Below are positions 47,546-57,459 of a stretch of DNA of 64,000 nucleotides, one piece after another. The stretch is taken from positions 1-64,000 of the forward strand of contig NZ_FOUB01000008.1 in the NCBI RefSeq assembly GCF_900114745.1. Direction: 5' to 3'. Under the pieces are notes generated by a model, which saw only the letters and a program-made list of their open reading frames with translations, was not told the origin of the DNA and ran no database searches. Source of the stretch: Nitrosomonas communis. GTDB lineage: Bacteria > Pseudomonadota > Gammaproteobacteria > Burkholderiales > Nitrosomonadaceae. Position numbers and translations under genes: made by a program. Within the stretch, counting starts at the first letter, position 1. Every line of letters starts with the position of its first letter.

Positions 47546-50353
47546 TTAATGCACCAAGCGCAGCCCGGGCGGCAGAGACTCCCCATACATACTCCGTTCG
47601 TCTGCTTCCTGGAGCTCAGTGGGATGCTCAACCATCTCAATCCATGATTCTGGACATTTCGCTTTTTGTAAATATTGGATAATTTGTGCACGCAGTTCTG
47701 GCGAAATATCCCGTTCCCGATCTCCACTCATGCGCGCCAGCATGGTAGCGGCAAAGGCAGCAGGCCGGATCTTTTTCCAGTCCAATTTGATCACCATTTG
47801 CAGCCAATTGGCGGCAATCTCTGCCGGCACAACATTATGTACACTGCCATAAAACGGTACTCTTGCCCCAATACGTCCTACCGCCCACCAGGTTTGCAGT
47901 GATTCGGACGCTTTTTGCAGGCGATCCAACAACCATTCTCCTACTTCGATTTTACGTGCTGCAGGCAAACGTTCCAATGTTGCGACCAGGCGTACCATAT
48001 CATCATAGCCTTGAGGCTTTGCTCCCGGTGGTCGTTTCCGAGCACGCTTGCTTAAGGGCTGCAAGTCATAAGCGATATCATCAAGAATCTGGCACTGAGC
48101 CGGTTCACTTAAACCACCGCTCACGCGCCGCCACAAAATCCACCATTCCGCCCATACTGCTGCTTCAGTGGTATATTGCAATCCTTGCTCATAAATGGAC
48201 CATAGCTGTTGCACTCGCCAATCATCAAGAGGATAACCAAAACCAGGGCGTAAACAAAAACCAATCAAATTAAACCATAATCTTTCATGCGCCGCGGAAT
48301 AATGACGGCGCTGGCCACATTCCCATAGTGTGCCGAATAATTCCCGCAATAAAGGGGTATCCCAATCCTCGCGCTTACCTAACATCTTTTCCATATCAAA
48401 TCGTAAGGTTTTTATGGCCTTGGGGCTGATCTTCTTTGATGGCGGACCATAAACCAAACTGAGCAGCTCACTTGCTTCCGCAAAACGAGGATGTAAAGTA
48501 CTGGACATGCTGGATATGAGTCCACCCTTGCCGCCACGCAATTGAAACTCCAGCTTCCAACGCTGTGAAGGCTTATCCTGGGCAACACAAGCCATTTCAA
48601 GCGTACCGACTTCAGTCAAAGTAGTTTGTAGCTGCACCGGCACTTCAGCCGTTTGCGGCTGTGCCGCATCCTTATTCTGCGTGAGTACCGTGGCGATGGG
48701 AGGCAGTGGCGTAAACATGATGTCATCCAGAGTAACGATATCTCCCGGCTGGAACGTTGCATCGCTGATGGATGAAACGAGATGAAAACGGACGGGCTCA
48801 CCAATCCGTAAGGCAAAATTACGTTCAGTCAATTGGAGCGGTTGGCCTTCTTCTGTGCCACGCGGCAAGATACACACCGCCTGCTGCGCTTCTTGTTCTG
48901 CAGCAACCTGGATAAAGTAACTCCGTGCTGAACCCCCACCGATTCGGATACCCTGGCCATGACGTGCCATAGCGTAAGCCACTGCGCCAGAGGCCACGGC
49001 AAGATCGGGTTGTGTGTTTAATAGATGTTGCAATGGTGCGCCGCGCCATTGCGCCAATATATCCAGCAAGCGCTGGGATAACAAGGTGCTGTTAAAAATG
49101 CCGCCATTGAGCAAAATAGCATCCGGAATCGGAATGCGATTATCGAGAGGTGCCAGCTCACCCAATGCCTCGCGCGAAGCCTGAGCATGCAGTGTGAGAA
49201 ACGCAGCAATATGCCGGCTGATGGCTGGGTCGGACACATAAGGCAATCCAAACTCAACAATGCCACCGCGCATACGATGCGGAAGCTCATCCAGCGGTGT
49301 GATCGGTAAGAACCCATCCAATAGCATGCGATGCACCGTATCGCGGTTTAATTCAGTTGAACGCGCTCCACCAATCAGCTTGGCGCCTGTACCCAGAATG
49401 GTCACCATTATTTTTTCCGGCGCATCGGCATTCAACAAGCGCTCCTTGGCATTACGGCATTGCTGCATCAGTTGCGACAGACTAGCTGCACTCAGCGGCG
49501 CACCTGGAGTGGCCAACTGCCCTTCCGCGACATGCGCCAGTGCCAGATCCATGTTATCACCGCCTAACATAAGATGATTACCCACCCCAATACGGGTCAG
49601 ATGCGCCTGATCATTTTTGAGCGTGACCTTGATCAGGGTTAAGTCTGTAGTACCGCCGCCCACGTCACATACCAAAATCAGGCGAGTATCGGCTAATAAG
49701 GTATGTAATTCTTGTTTATGGCGCGCAAGCCAGTCATAACAGGCAGCCTGCGGCTCTTCTACCAAACGTGCACTCGTAAGACCTGCCAAATGCGCAGCCT
49801 CCACCGTCAGTGTCCTGGCTCCTTCATCAAAAGAGGCTGGGATGGTAATGACGACTTCCTGCTTTTCTAATGGATACTCAGAAAATTGATGGTTCCAGGC
49901 ACTGCGTACATAAGCCAGATAAGAGGCGCTGGCATGGACCGGCGAAATTTTGTCGATGCCTTCAGCCCCTCCCCATGGCAAAATCGGTGCCATGCGATCT
50001 ACCGCCGCATACGACAACCAGCTCTTTGCACTAACCACCAAACGTCCCGGCACACGCGAACCCAGTTCACGGGCCAGTTCGCCAAATACCGCCCTGGGTT
50101 CCTGCGGATCGATGCGGTTTAACTGCCATGGCAAATGAAGATCGCGCTCGGCAAGTTCACCTGCCGCAGGATGATAACGTAAAGAAGGTAACAACGGCTG
50201 CGCGGCTACTTCACCGGGCGCGACCAACTGTTCTATGTTAAATAATCTAGGCGTAGGCTCGGGCTTGTTCAGGTCGACGTACGCCGCGACGGTATGAGTC
50301 GTCCCCAAATCGATACCGACGATATAGCGGGCTGGATTTTTTTCTTTATTCAA
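47546..50353 (-). CDS. Divergent Hsp70-family protein with long C-terminal helical domain
   Basis: A 935-residue protein. The N-terminal actin/Hsp70 ATPase domain (about 10-460) is intact: phosphate 1 YIVGIDLGTTHTVAAYVD, the connect block VVITIPASFDEGARTLT, phosphate 2 LVCDVGGGTTDLTLI, and adenosine motif DAILLNGGIFNSTLL. From about 500 to 620 is a short beta-rich region ending EFQLRGGKGG, unlike the DnaK peptide-binding domain. The last ~300 residues are helical, matching the extra domain I recall as DUF3731. The start is TTG at 50353, overlapped (TTGA) with the second Hsp70 stop. Last gene of the three-gene operon; substrate unknown. Confidence 0.85.
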   Translation of the reverse strand: MNKEKNPARYIVGIDLGTTHTVAAYVDLNKPEPTPRLFNIEQLVAPGEVAAQPLLPSLRYHPAAGELAERDLHLPWQLNRIDPQEPRAVFGELARELGSRVPGRLVVSAKSWLSYAAVDRMAPILPWGGAEGIDKISPVHASASYLAYVRSAWNHQFSEYPLEKQEVVITIPASFDEGARTLTVEAAHLAGLTSARLVEEPQAACYDWLARHKQELHTLLADTRLILVCDVGGGTTDLTLIKVTLKNDQAHLTRIGVGNHLMLGGDNMDLALAHVAEGQLATPGAPLSAASLSQLMQQCRNAKERLLNADAPEKIMVTILGTGAKLIGGARSTELNRDTVHRMLLDGFLPITPLDELPHRMRGGIVEFGLPYVSDPAISRHIAAFLTLHAQASREALGELAPLDNRIPIPDAILLNGGIFNSTLLSQRLLDILAQWRGAPLQHLLNTQPDLAVASGAVAYAMARHGQGIRIGGGSARSYFIQVAAEQEAQQAVCILPRGTEEGQPLQLTERNFALRIGEPVRFHLVSSISDATFQPGDIVTLDDIMFTPLPPIATVLTQNKDAAQPQTAEVPVQLQTTLTEVGTLEMACVAQDKPSQRWKLEFQLRGGKGGLISSMSSTLHPRFAEASELLSLVYGPPSKKISPKAIKTLRFDMEKMLGKREDWDTPLLRELFGTLWECGQRRHYSAAHERLWFNLIGFCLRPGFGYPLDDWRVQQLWSIYEQGLQYTTEAAVWAEWWILWRRVSGGLSEPAQCQILDDIAYDLQPLSKRARKRPPGAKPQGYDDMVRLVATLERLPAARKIEVGEWLLDRLQKASESLQTWWAVGRIGARVPFYGSVHNVVPAEIAANWLQMVIKLDWKKIRPAAFAATMLARMSGDRERDISPELRAQIIQYLQKAKCPESWIEMVEHPTELQEADERSMYGESLPPGLRLVH

Positions 50354-52200
50354 GGCTTGTTTTCCACGCCTCCACGTACATCAAACTCTACTTTCCAATG
50401 TTCACCATTCGGGGAAACTGCTTCAAGGTGAAGAGTACCCATTTCTGTGATAGCTGCTTGCAAATGTACCGGAACCACTTCCCCTGGCGAGTGATTCTCA
50501 GCAGGTAGATTAATTTCGATTTCCTCCAGCTCCTCTATTTCTTCTGGTAACCACTCATCCAGCATCATGCCCGCTTCATCTTCACGCCGCACCGATGAAC
50601 CGAAAAAGCGAAACCTTACCGGCTCACCGACAACCAGACCAAACTCCTGGCTAGGTACTTCAGTACGCGTCCCTTCCTCCATGCCAAAAGGCGCAACGCA
50701 CAGTATCTGGATAGGAGGCTCAACACCGGGAACCGCTGGCATAGCACTTTCTACCCCGATATAATATGACTTGGCGGTACCCCCGCGAATCCGTACGCCC
50801 TGGCCAAGTCTGACATAACCATAATAGGCTGCACCTTTCGCCACGGCGAGATCTAAATCCGCACCTTCTAACAAGCGTATAGTGGGAGAATTCTCCTTTT
50901 GTAACCAGCTATTGATTACTTCACTCACGCGTTCAGTCAGCAACGGTGCCTTAAACACTCCGCCATTAAACAGCACGGCTGTCGGATGCAAAAAACTTGC
51001 ACCCTCTGCTAATGCATTTTCAAAACCCGTTAATTCTGCAGCAGCACCCACTTGTCGCGTCAGAAATGCTGCTAAATGCCTGGTAATAGCAGCATCCTGC
51101 GCATAGGGTAACCCGAGTTTGGTTAATGCACCACGTGGCCGGGAGACCAATTGTGCCATCACTTCCACTTTTGGAAAAAAACCCTCCACAATGGTTTGCA
51201 TCACCTCAGCACGAGTTAATTCAGTGCGCAAAGTGCCGCCAATTAAACGCGAGCTCCGGCTGGGAACGACAACGGGAACTGTTTCCGCATTGGGATCATT
51301 GAGTAGGATTTCTTTCGCAGTACGACATGCATGAGTCAAGCCATGCAATTGCCACGGCTCAAGACGAGTGCCTTGATTGGCAAGTTTGGAACTGACCACA
51401 TGGGCTAACGCCAAATCCATATTGTCACCGCCCAGCAAGATATGATCGCCCACCGCGATACGCTGCAAGACAAGATTACCTTCCTGTTCAGTCACCGCAA
51501 TCAAGGACAAATCAGTTGTCCCCCCACCTACGTCTATCACCAGGATGATATCACCGGGTTTCACCTGCTTACGCCAGTTCCCTCCGGTTGCTTGTAACCA
51601 ACTGTATAATGCCGCCTGTGGTTCTTCGAGAAGAAGAAATTGATCTAGTCCGATCGCCCGCGCAGCTTCAGCAGTCAGATCCCGCGCTGCAGGATCAAAG
51701 GAGGCAGGGACAGTGATCGTCACCGACTGTTGGGCTAAAGGTGCATCGGGGTGTTGGTTATTCCATGCATCGTGCAAATCTTGCAAGTAATGAATGGAAG
51801 CCTGCAAAGGTGAAATTTTTTCAATTTCATCGGGTGCGTCCAGTGGCAAGAGTGCTGAGCGCCGGTCCACTCCCGGATGGCACAACCAGCTTTTTGCACT
51901 AGATACGACCCGTATCGGGGTGCGCATCCCCTGACTACGTGCCAATTCACCCACGACATATTGTCGTTCGCTATCCCATGGCAGCATTAAATCATTTTGC
52001 GCAAACTCATCGGGATGAGGTAAGTATAAAAAAGAAGGAAGTAACACTTTCTCTTCTACGTTACCTGGTGAAGTCAGTTGGGGTATTCCTATGGTTGCTT
52101 GCGCCACCGTTTCTCCCTGACTTTGCGCCAGATCCACACAGGATACGGCGCAATGTGTCGTACCTAAATCAATACCTATGCTATATTTTGCTTCTTTCAC
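50350..52200 (-). CDS. Divergent Hsp70-family protein
   Basis: A 616-residue protein similar to the product of the following gene but without its C-terminal extension. ATPase motifs: SIGIDLGTTHCAVSCVDL, SVTITVPASFDPAARDLT, ILVIDVGGGTTDLSLIAV and TAVLFNGGVFKAPLL. The C-terminal ~120 residues hold EFGLVVGEPVRFRFFGSS, an acidic stretch (EEIEELEEIE) and a FDVRGGVE ending that aligns with the middle region of the other protein. Start is GTG at 52200, overlapping the DUF2760 stop as GTGA. No DnaJ or GrpE gene is nearby. The two Hsp70s probably arose by duplication. Confidence 0.86.
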   Translation of the reverse strand: MKEAKYSIGIDLGTTHCAVSCVDLAQSQGETVAQATIGIPQLTSPGNVEEKVLLPSFLYLPHPDEFAQNDLMLPWDSERQYVVGELARSQGMRTPIRVVSSAKSWLCHPGVDRRSALLPLDAPDEIEKISPLQASIHYLQDLHDAWNNQHPDAPLAQQSVTITVPASFDPAARDLTAEAARAIGLDQFLLLEEPQAALYSWLQATGGNWRKQVKPGDIILVIDVGGGTTDLSLIAVTEQEGNLVLQRIAVGDHILLGGDNMDLALAHVVSSKLANQGTRLEPWQLHGLTHACRTAKEILLNDPNAETVPVVVPSRSSRLIGGTLRTELTRAEVMQTIVEGFFPKVEVMAQLVSRPRGALTKLGLPYAQDAAITRHLAAFLTRQVGAAAELTGFENALAEGASFLHPTAVLFNGGVFKAPLLTERVSEVINSWLQKENSPTIRLLEGADLDLAVAKGAAYYGYVRLGQGVRIRGGTAKSYYIGVESAMPAVPGVEPPIQILCVAPFGMEEGTRTEVPSQEFGLVVGEPVRFRFFGSSVRREDEAGMMLDEWLPEEIEELEEIEINLPAENHSPGEVVPVHLQAAITEMGTLHLEAVSPNGEHWKVEFDVRGGVENKP

Positions 52201-52769
52201 AGTTCTATCTCTGCCGGAGCTAATACTTTCACATCATGACCTTCTGCGAGTTTTGGCAAGGTGATATTGTTAACCCGCCAGCCGCGGTGAACCAAAGTAC
52301 CACTAAATGGGGGCTGACCAACCACTTTACCCGTCAAACGAATAGCTGAGGCATCAAAGCCCGCGTGCAACGTTACTCGCGCACCTTCTTGTTCCTCGCG
52401 CACAGGTCCCGTCATCATATGGTCATGCAAGACTTTCCGACACCCCTCATGCACTACTCTGACGGCTGCACCAATATCCGCATCGGAAAACCGCGCGACA
52501 TCTTCCTCTATAAAATCAATAAAACGCCCCTCTTGCTGTAATAGTCCTAACAACTGCAGCGCCGAATCGGGTGGTGCTTCCTTCAGCATCGGCGCCACTG
52601 CCTGAGGCCTGGCTTCGATGGGAGGTGTCTCACTGGCGGAAGCGGTGATTTCACCTTTACCTATGCGCAAGACGGCACCAGCAAATTCCTTATTAAAGAG
52701 GAAGCGAAAATAAACACCGAATGCGAGAAAAAATCGAACAAAAAATCCTGGTACAGCCGGCTCACTCAT
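52197..52769 (-). CDS. DUF2760 family protein
   Basis: A 190-residue protein of the DUF2760 family, found next to divergent Hsp70 pairs. The N-terminus FFVRFFLAFGVYFRFLFNKEF is hydrophobic and could attach it to the membrane. The conserved domain covers about 75-190, with LQLLGLLQQEGRFIDFIEED, FSDADIGAAVRVVHEGCRK and GTLVHRGWRVNNITLPKL. It begins the operon: ATG at 52769 with AAGGAAAGGAC upstream, ending in a 4-base overlap with the first Hsp70. Bases 52770-52949, up to glgB, have no gene. Function unknown; a substrate adaptor or targeting factor for the Hsp70 pair is inferred from linkage. Confidence 0.85.
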   Translation of the reverse strand: MSEPAVPGFFVRFFLAFGVYFRFLFNKEFAGAVLRIGKGEITASASETPPIEARPQAVAPMLKEAPPDSALQLLGLLQQEGRFIDFIEEDVARFSDADIGAAVRVVHEGCRKVLHDHMMTGPVREEQEGARVTLHAGFDASAIRLTGKVVGQPPFSGTLVHRGWRVNNITLPKLAEGHDVKVLAPAEIEL

Positions 52770-52949
52770 TGTCCTTTCCTTTTTATTTTCAAGATGAGAT
52801 TATGCTATCACGTATCGCAGGAACAGTGATCTAGCCTGGATGATAAACAATAGCGAAAACATAAAACTCAATAACAAACTATAAGGTATTTCGAATGTCT
52901 GCGATCAACCAGGCAATCCAGACTAGCCTCAATATCTCATAAATTTACG

Positions 52950-55127
52950 TCATGAAATCAATTTTTCCAGAATGATTGCGCCTAATGGCGGCAGCGTTAA
53001 GCTTATGGAATACGGTCTTCCGTTCCATTCTATGGCTTCTGCCACTAGATTTACATCACCATTGCCTACATTACTCCCCGCATAAAAATTCGAATCCGAA
53101 TTAAAAATTTCTTTATAAGCACCAGATTCTGGCACACCCATTCTGTAATTTTCATGGAGGACAGGGGTAAGATTAAGTGCAACCACCAGAAAATTCTCAT
53201 CTGACTTTCGTAGATAGGTTAAAATCGAATTTCTGTTGTCATTACAATCAATCCATTCAAATCCCTGCCACTCAAAATCATATTGATGAAGCGCTGTAGT
53301 GTGGTGATACAGGTGATTCAAATCCTTTACTAGCAGTTGCACACCTTTATGGTAAGCATACTCAAGTACATACCAATCTAGAACTCCAGCACTGTCCCAT
53401 TCAAGCCCCTGACCAAATTCTGTCCCCATAAAGAGTAATTTTTTACCGGGATGAGTAAACAGATAAGTATAGATCAGTCGCAAGTTGGCAAAACGTTGCC
53501 GCTCATCACCGGGCATCTTGTTCAGCATGGAACCCTTGCCGTGCACGACTTCATCGTGAGAAAACGGCAAAATGAAGTTCTCTGAAAAAGCATACAGCAT
53601 ACTGAACGTAAGGGTATTGTAATGGTACTGTCGATAAATGGGATCTTTGGACCAATAGGCCAGAGAATCATTCATCCACCCCATATTCCATTTGATATCA
53701 AAACCCAGTCCGCCGCTATCGGCAGGTTTGGTCACTTGTGGCCAAGAGGTGGATTCTTCTGCAAAGATCAGCACGCCAGGACACTGACCATGAACAACGG
53801 TGTTGACTTGACGCAAAAAATCAATCGCTTCCAGGTTTTCTCTGCCACCGAATTGATTAGGTATCCATTCTGTGCGCGAGTAGTCAAGGTAGAGCATGGA
53901 GGCCACTGCATCCACCCGTAATCCGTCAATATGGAATTGTTCCAACCAATAAAGCGCACTTGAGAGCAGGAAATTTTTTACTTCATGGCGGCTATAGTTA
54001 AAAATCAAGGTGGACCAGTCCAAGTGTTCACCTTTACGTGGATCGCCATGCTCGTATAGCGGCGTGCCATCAAAACGTGCTAAGCCATGCGCATCCTTGG
54101 GAAAATGCGCAGGCACCCAATCGAGAATAACCCCGATATTATGCTGGTGCAGATAATCGACAAAATAACAAAAATCATCTGGAGAACCAAATCGGCTGGT
54201 AGGCGCATAATATCCAGTAACTTGATAACCCCAAGAAAGATCGAAAGGATGCTCGGTTACTGGCAACAGTTCGATGTGAGTGAAACCCATTTCAATCACA
54301 TAAGGCACCAGCCGATTGGCTATTTCCCGATAGTTAAGAAATTCACCTTCCATGCCACGTTGCCACGAACCCAGGTGAATTTCGTAGATTGACACGGGTT
54401 GATGTTGCCAGTCAAACTGGCTACGTTGCTCCAGCCAATTTTGGTCACCCCATTGATAGCTGGTTTCTTTAGCAATGATCGATGCGTTGCGTGGACGTAG
54501 TTCAAATTCTTGTCCATACGGGTCAATTTTCGAATGGATAGTACCGTGCTCCCGATTACGAATCTCATATTTATAGAGCATGCCGGGATGAACATCAGGG
54601 ATAAAAAGCTCCCATACGCCATAACCCTGACGGACACGCATCGGATGGCAACGGCCATCCCAGCGATTAAAATCACCGATAACGCTCACACGTTCTGCGC
54701 TAGGCGCCCATACAGAGAACAGCGTTCCCCTGACATTGTCAACTTCGTGTGGATGAGCGCCCAAAAAACGGTAAGCATGCCAATGTTTTCCTTCAGCAAA
54801 TAAGTGAAGATCAAAATCACTAAGCTGAGGCAGGTAGGTATAGGGATCATGAGCAATATGTTCGTAATTATCGTAGTCGTGCCAGATAAAACGGTAGTGT
54901 TGCGGCAGGTTGCGGCCGTCACCTTGCCATTCAAAAAGGTCAGTGTCACCCACTCGTTGCATAGTCAGTCCGTTTTCTGCAATCGTGACAGATTTAGCAT
55001 GGGGTTTGAAGGCACGGACAATTGTCATGCCCTCCTTATCATGACGGCCTAATAGAGTAAAAGGATCGTGATGACGTGCTGCAATTATCTTTGCAATGTC
55101 ATTGGCAATGTCATTGTTTAAAGGCAT
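52950..55127 (-). CDS. glgB: 1,4-alpha-glucan branching enzyme
   Basis: Makes alpha-1,6 branches in glycogen. The 725 residues begin with the N-terminal N1 and CBM48 modules (about 1-225), then the GH13 barrel with [20 protein letters not shown], nucleophile Asp in [18 protein letters not shown], acid Glu in [11 protein letters not shown] and the transition-state Asp in [15 protein letters not shown]-terminal all-beta domain ends with [26 protein letters not shown] precedes the ATG. It lies 70 bases downstream of the GH57 gene on the same strand. Confidence 0.97.
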   Translation of the reverse strand: MPLNNDIANDIAKIIAARHHDPFTLLGRHDKEGMTIVRAFKPHAKSVTIAENGLTMQRVGDTDLFEWQGDGRNLPQHYRFIWHDYDNYEHIAHDPYTYLPQLSDFDLHLFAEGKHWHAYRFLGAHPHEVDNVRGTLFSVWAPSAERVSVIGDFNRWDGRCHPMRVRQGYGVWELFIPDVHPGMLYKYEIRNREHGTIHSKIDPYGQEFELRPRNASIIAKETSYQWGDQNWLEQRSQFDWQHQPVSIYEIHLGSWQRGMEGEFLNYREIANRLVPYVIEMGFTHIELLPVTEHPFDLSWGYQVTGYYAPTSRFGSPDDFCYFVDYLHQHNIGVILDWVPAHFPKDAHGLARFDGTPLYEHGDPRKGEHLDWSTLIFNYSRHEVKNFLLSSALYWLEQFHIDGLRVDAVASMLYLDYSRTEWIPNQFGGRENLEAIDFLRQVNTVVHGQCPGVLIFAEESTSWPQVTKPADSGGLGFDIKWNMGWMNDSLAYWSKDPIYRQYHYNTLTFSMLYAFSENFILPFSHDEVVHGKGSMLNKMPGDERQRFANLRLIYTYLFTHPGKKLLFMGTEFGQGLEWDSAGVLDWYVLEYAYHKGVQLLVKDLNHLYHHTTALHQYDFEWQGFEWIDCNDNRNSILTYLRKSDENFLVVALNLTPVLHENYRMGVPESGAYKEIFNSDSNFYAGSNVGNGDVNLVAEAIEWNGRPYSISLTLPPLGAIILEKLIS

Positions 55128-55197
55128 AATTTATTCCTTATAGCTGGATCGCACTTAATAATGCGGGTTATCCACCATTCAATGTTTGGTATGTTTA

Positions 55198-56661
55198 CTA
55201 AAAATCCTTCTTAAGGATTTCATAAGCGCGGCGGCATATTTCACGCCCATAATCAGTCCACAAGCCTTGTCCCCAGTAGCGATAACAGCTTGTTTGCGAG
55301 CAAAGCAGATGAAAAAGGGCATTACGATAGTGATGTTCATTCGTGGCACAGCCTGGTTTAAGCGCTGTGGTGTAAAACAGCTTGCTCACTTCTTGCAAGG
55401 GTCCGATAACACTCTCATAGCCTTTTACCCAAGAAAAATCATTGGTCCAACTACCCCCTTCCATATGAAAACTGTGATCTTCCCGCGATAGCGCTTCAAT
55501 GGCGGCATGGAGTTTGTCTGGACCATCCCCTGGTTTGATATACGCCCAAATCTTTTTATGAAACAAGGGGCGGATGACGGGAAAATCTTCTTCCTTAAGC
55601 TGAATGGAATAGAGGTATTCCAGATATTCACTGACGTTGACGCCAGGTGTATCGCTATAAGAACACTCGCGCATAACCTCTTTGTATTTGGACGGGAATT
55701 CATTCATCATAACCCCCCCATTTTCACCATCGGCGATTTGACTGACCACTAGCGGAATATTCTTGCTAGCAAATTCTGTCCGCGACAAGCCTTTCGCTTC
55801 GTAATAAGGCTGCATTTGGCCAACAAGTTTAGTATCTGAGCCTTGGGTTTTGATAATAGCAACGATGCTTGCGGTTGCGCCGTTGGAGTGAGTGCAGACC
55901 AAGCGATGCGGTAAATGAGGTTGTCGCGACGAGCAGCCACTTTCCAGCTCCTCGACTGAATGCTCTTGAACCAACACCCATTGATAGCCGCACTCTTTTA
56001 ATGTTTTGACGAATTCATAAGCCACATCGGGATGGTTAGGTAAAGCCATTTCCGAAGGAGAAAAACCGCGCACCCGCTTAAGTGCCTCTAATCCAAAGAT
56101 TGCAGCAAAATGATGCTGCCAGGCCTTCACGTGCAGGCGATAGTCCTGCACGGGAGTAGAAGGTGCCACGGAATGACCCCAAGGGCAACCCAGCCATTCT
56201 ACGGCGCGACTATATTCAGGGTTGCAGGTAATTCCTTTAAGGCTGTCTATCACATCATGACGCCCCATACTGAGTATGCCATGCAACAGGGTGCCTGAAT
56301 ACTCCAACATGATTTTTGGGTTTTTACCCTCATGAATCAATTGTGGAATATATTCACCCATCCGCTTATAGCAATAAGCAAACACAGGGGCGTTGTGATT
56401 ATCGCCGCTGTTCTGATGTTCCATCATGTACTGCAAATTACTGATGATGGCAGCGGTCTGTAGATGATCACCACCCGCAGGAATAAGCGGCTGATGCATG
56501 TGCAGCGCGCAAGCAAATGCGCTTTTTATGCGATTGAAATCTATCCCGCTATGCGGCAAGAATACAAAATCATCTTCACATTCCCGAATGACCTTTGCAA
56601 CAAGATCTTCTGATCCACAAATATTGGGTAAGCCGTTGATATATTCGGGTAACTGGTTCAT
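55198..56661 (-). CDS. Glycoside hydrolase family 57 protein
   Basis: A member of GH57, retaining alpha-glucan enzymes (amylases, 4-alpha-glucanotransferases, branching enzymes). The first conserved region is seen as ACALHMHQPLIPAGG near residue 50, and later blocks include HGILSMGRHDVIDSLKG and LGCPWGHSVAPSTP. The open frame begins at 56697, but the ATG at 56661 has AAGGAAG at the right distance and gives 487 residues starting MNQLPEYINGLPNIC. Activity cannot be told apart by eye. Its position directly before glgB points to glycogen or maltodextrin metabolism. Confidence 0.85.
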   Translation of the reverse strand: MNQLPEYINGLPNICGSEDLVAKVIRECEDDFVFLPHSGIDFNRIKSAFACALHMHQPLIPAGGDHLQTAAIISNLQYMMEHQNSGDNHNAPVFAYCYKRMGEYIPQLIHEGKNPKIMLEYSGTLLHGILSMGRHDVIDSLKGITCNPEYSRAVEWLGCPWGHSVAPSTPVQDYRLHVKAWQHHFAAIFGLEALKRVRGFSPSEMALPNHPDVAYEFVKTLKECGYQWVLVQEHSVEELESGCSSRQPHLPHRLVCTHSNGATASIVAIIKTQGSDTKLVGQMQPYYEAKGLSRTEFASKNIPLVVSQIADGENGGVMMNEFPSKYKEVMRECSYSDTPGVNVSEYLEYLYSIQLKEEDFPVIRPLFHKKIWAYIKPGDGPDKLHAAIEALSREDHSFHMEGGSWTNDFSWVKGYESVIGPLQEVSKLFYTTALKPGCATNEHHYRNALFHLLCSQTSCYRYWGQGLWTDYGREICRRAYEILKKDF

Positions 56662-56697
56662 TGTTGTGAACTTCCTTATCTGGTTTTTCTCAAACAA

Positions 56698-57459
56698 TGC
56701 ACTGTGGTTATTCTATATCGAATATATATTCATAAAAAACCTTCTGCGCAACCCTGAAAATTTTGCTATGGAAAAGGAATATCTCTAAATGACAGTTTTA
56801 CCCGAAATTTTTGGCAAAAAGCAAAGCCTTACTGTTTTTTTAGGCCATTTTTTCCTTATTATGCCCTATTTAGACAGACTACTCCCCTGATGATTCGTCT
56901 ACAAAATTTTTATTGACAGTTTCTCTCAGATTCATGCATTCAATATGCCATCAATTACCGTACCCGCCGCACCTTTCATCGTCAAAACCGCGTGGTTGAA
57001 TCTGTCCATTGATAAATGCAAAAAACCTTCTAGGTTTAGTGTGTACCATCAACCGGCTATGAAACTGGCACAGTGTCGTTTTTATAAGGTATTGCATCCG
57101 ACAAGCGCAGCCTACAAAAATGTAGAAAATCTATCTATACGCATGGCGCCCGTTCGAGCGCTGCATCCGACAAACTATGTATGCCATTGACCCAGCAAAA
57201 TTGCCTTGAACATCATCAGCGCGTCAAACGGTTCCTATCCTCTACCTTCGATCGTTCACGTTGGTAAATCGTTCACGTTGGGATAAACCGCTAAGATTCA
57301 GCCGTAACTTCTCCCGAGCAATTAGGACATCACTCTTATACCTCGGGTTGCCTGTTTGATGGTCAACAAGCGAAATTATAGCCCTAGCACAAAGGGAACT
57401 ATTAGGGTTAATATAATAAGTTATATATACGAGCAAATTTCAATCTTTTTAGAAAAAAT
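56698..57459. other. Divergent intergenic region between GH57 gene and glgX
   Basis: About 760 bases without a convincing gene; a perfect -10 hexamer TATAAT at 57412-57417 may serve glgX, though its -35 is poor. Two short frames (56945-57190 plus, 57242-57436 minus) match nothing I recognise. A separate tandem repeat is listed below. Confidence 0.4.
57251..57281 (+). repeat. Two tandem 14-bp repeats upstream of glgX
   Basis: ATCGTTCACGTTGG occurs at 57251-57264 and again at 57268-57281, separated by TAA, giving a 17-base period. It lies about 180 bases upstream of the glgX start. It could be a tandem regulator site or a relic of a replication slip. Confidence 0.6.

Noticed and set aside
56945..57190. 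81-codon plus-strand frame with LHPTS/LHPTN repeats
   Set aside because: No family resemblance, no clear ribosome-binding site, lies in a promoter region.
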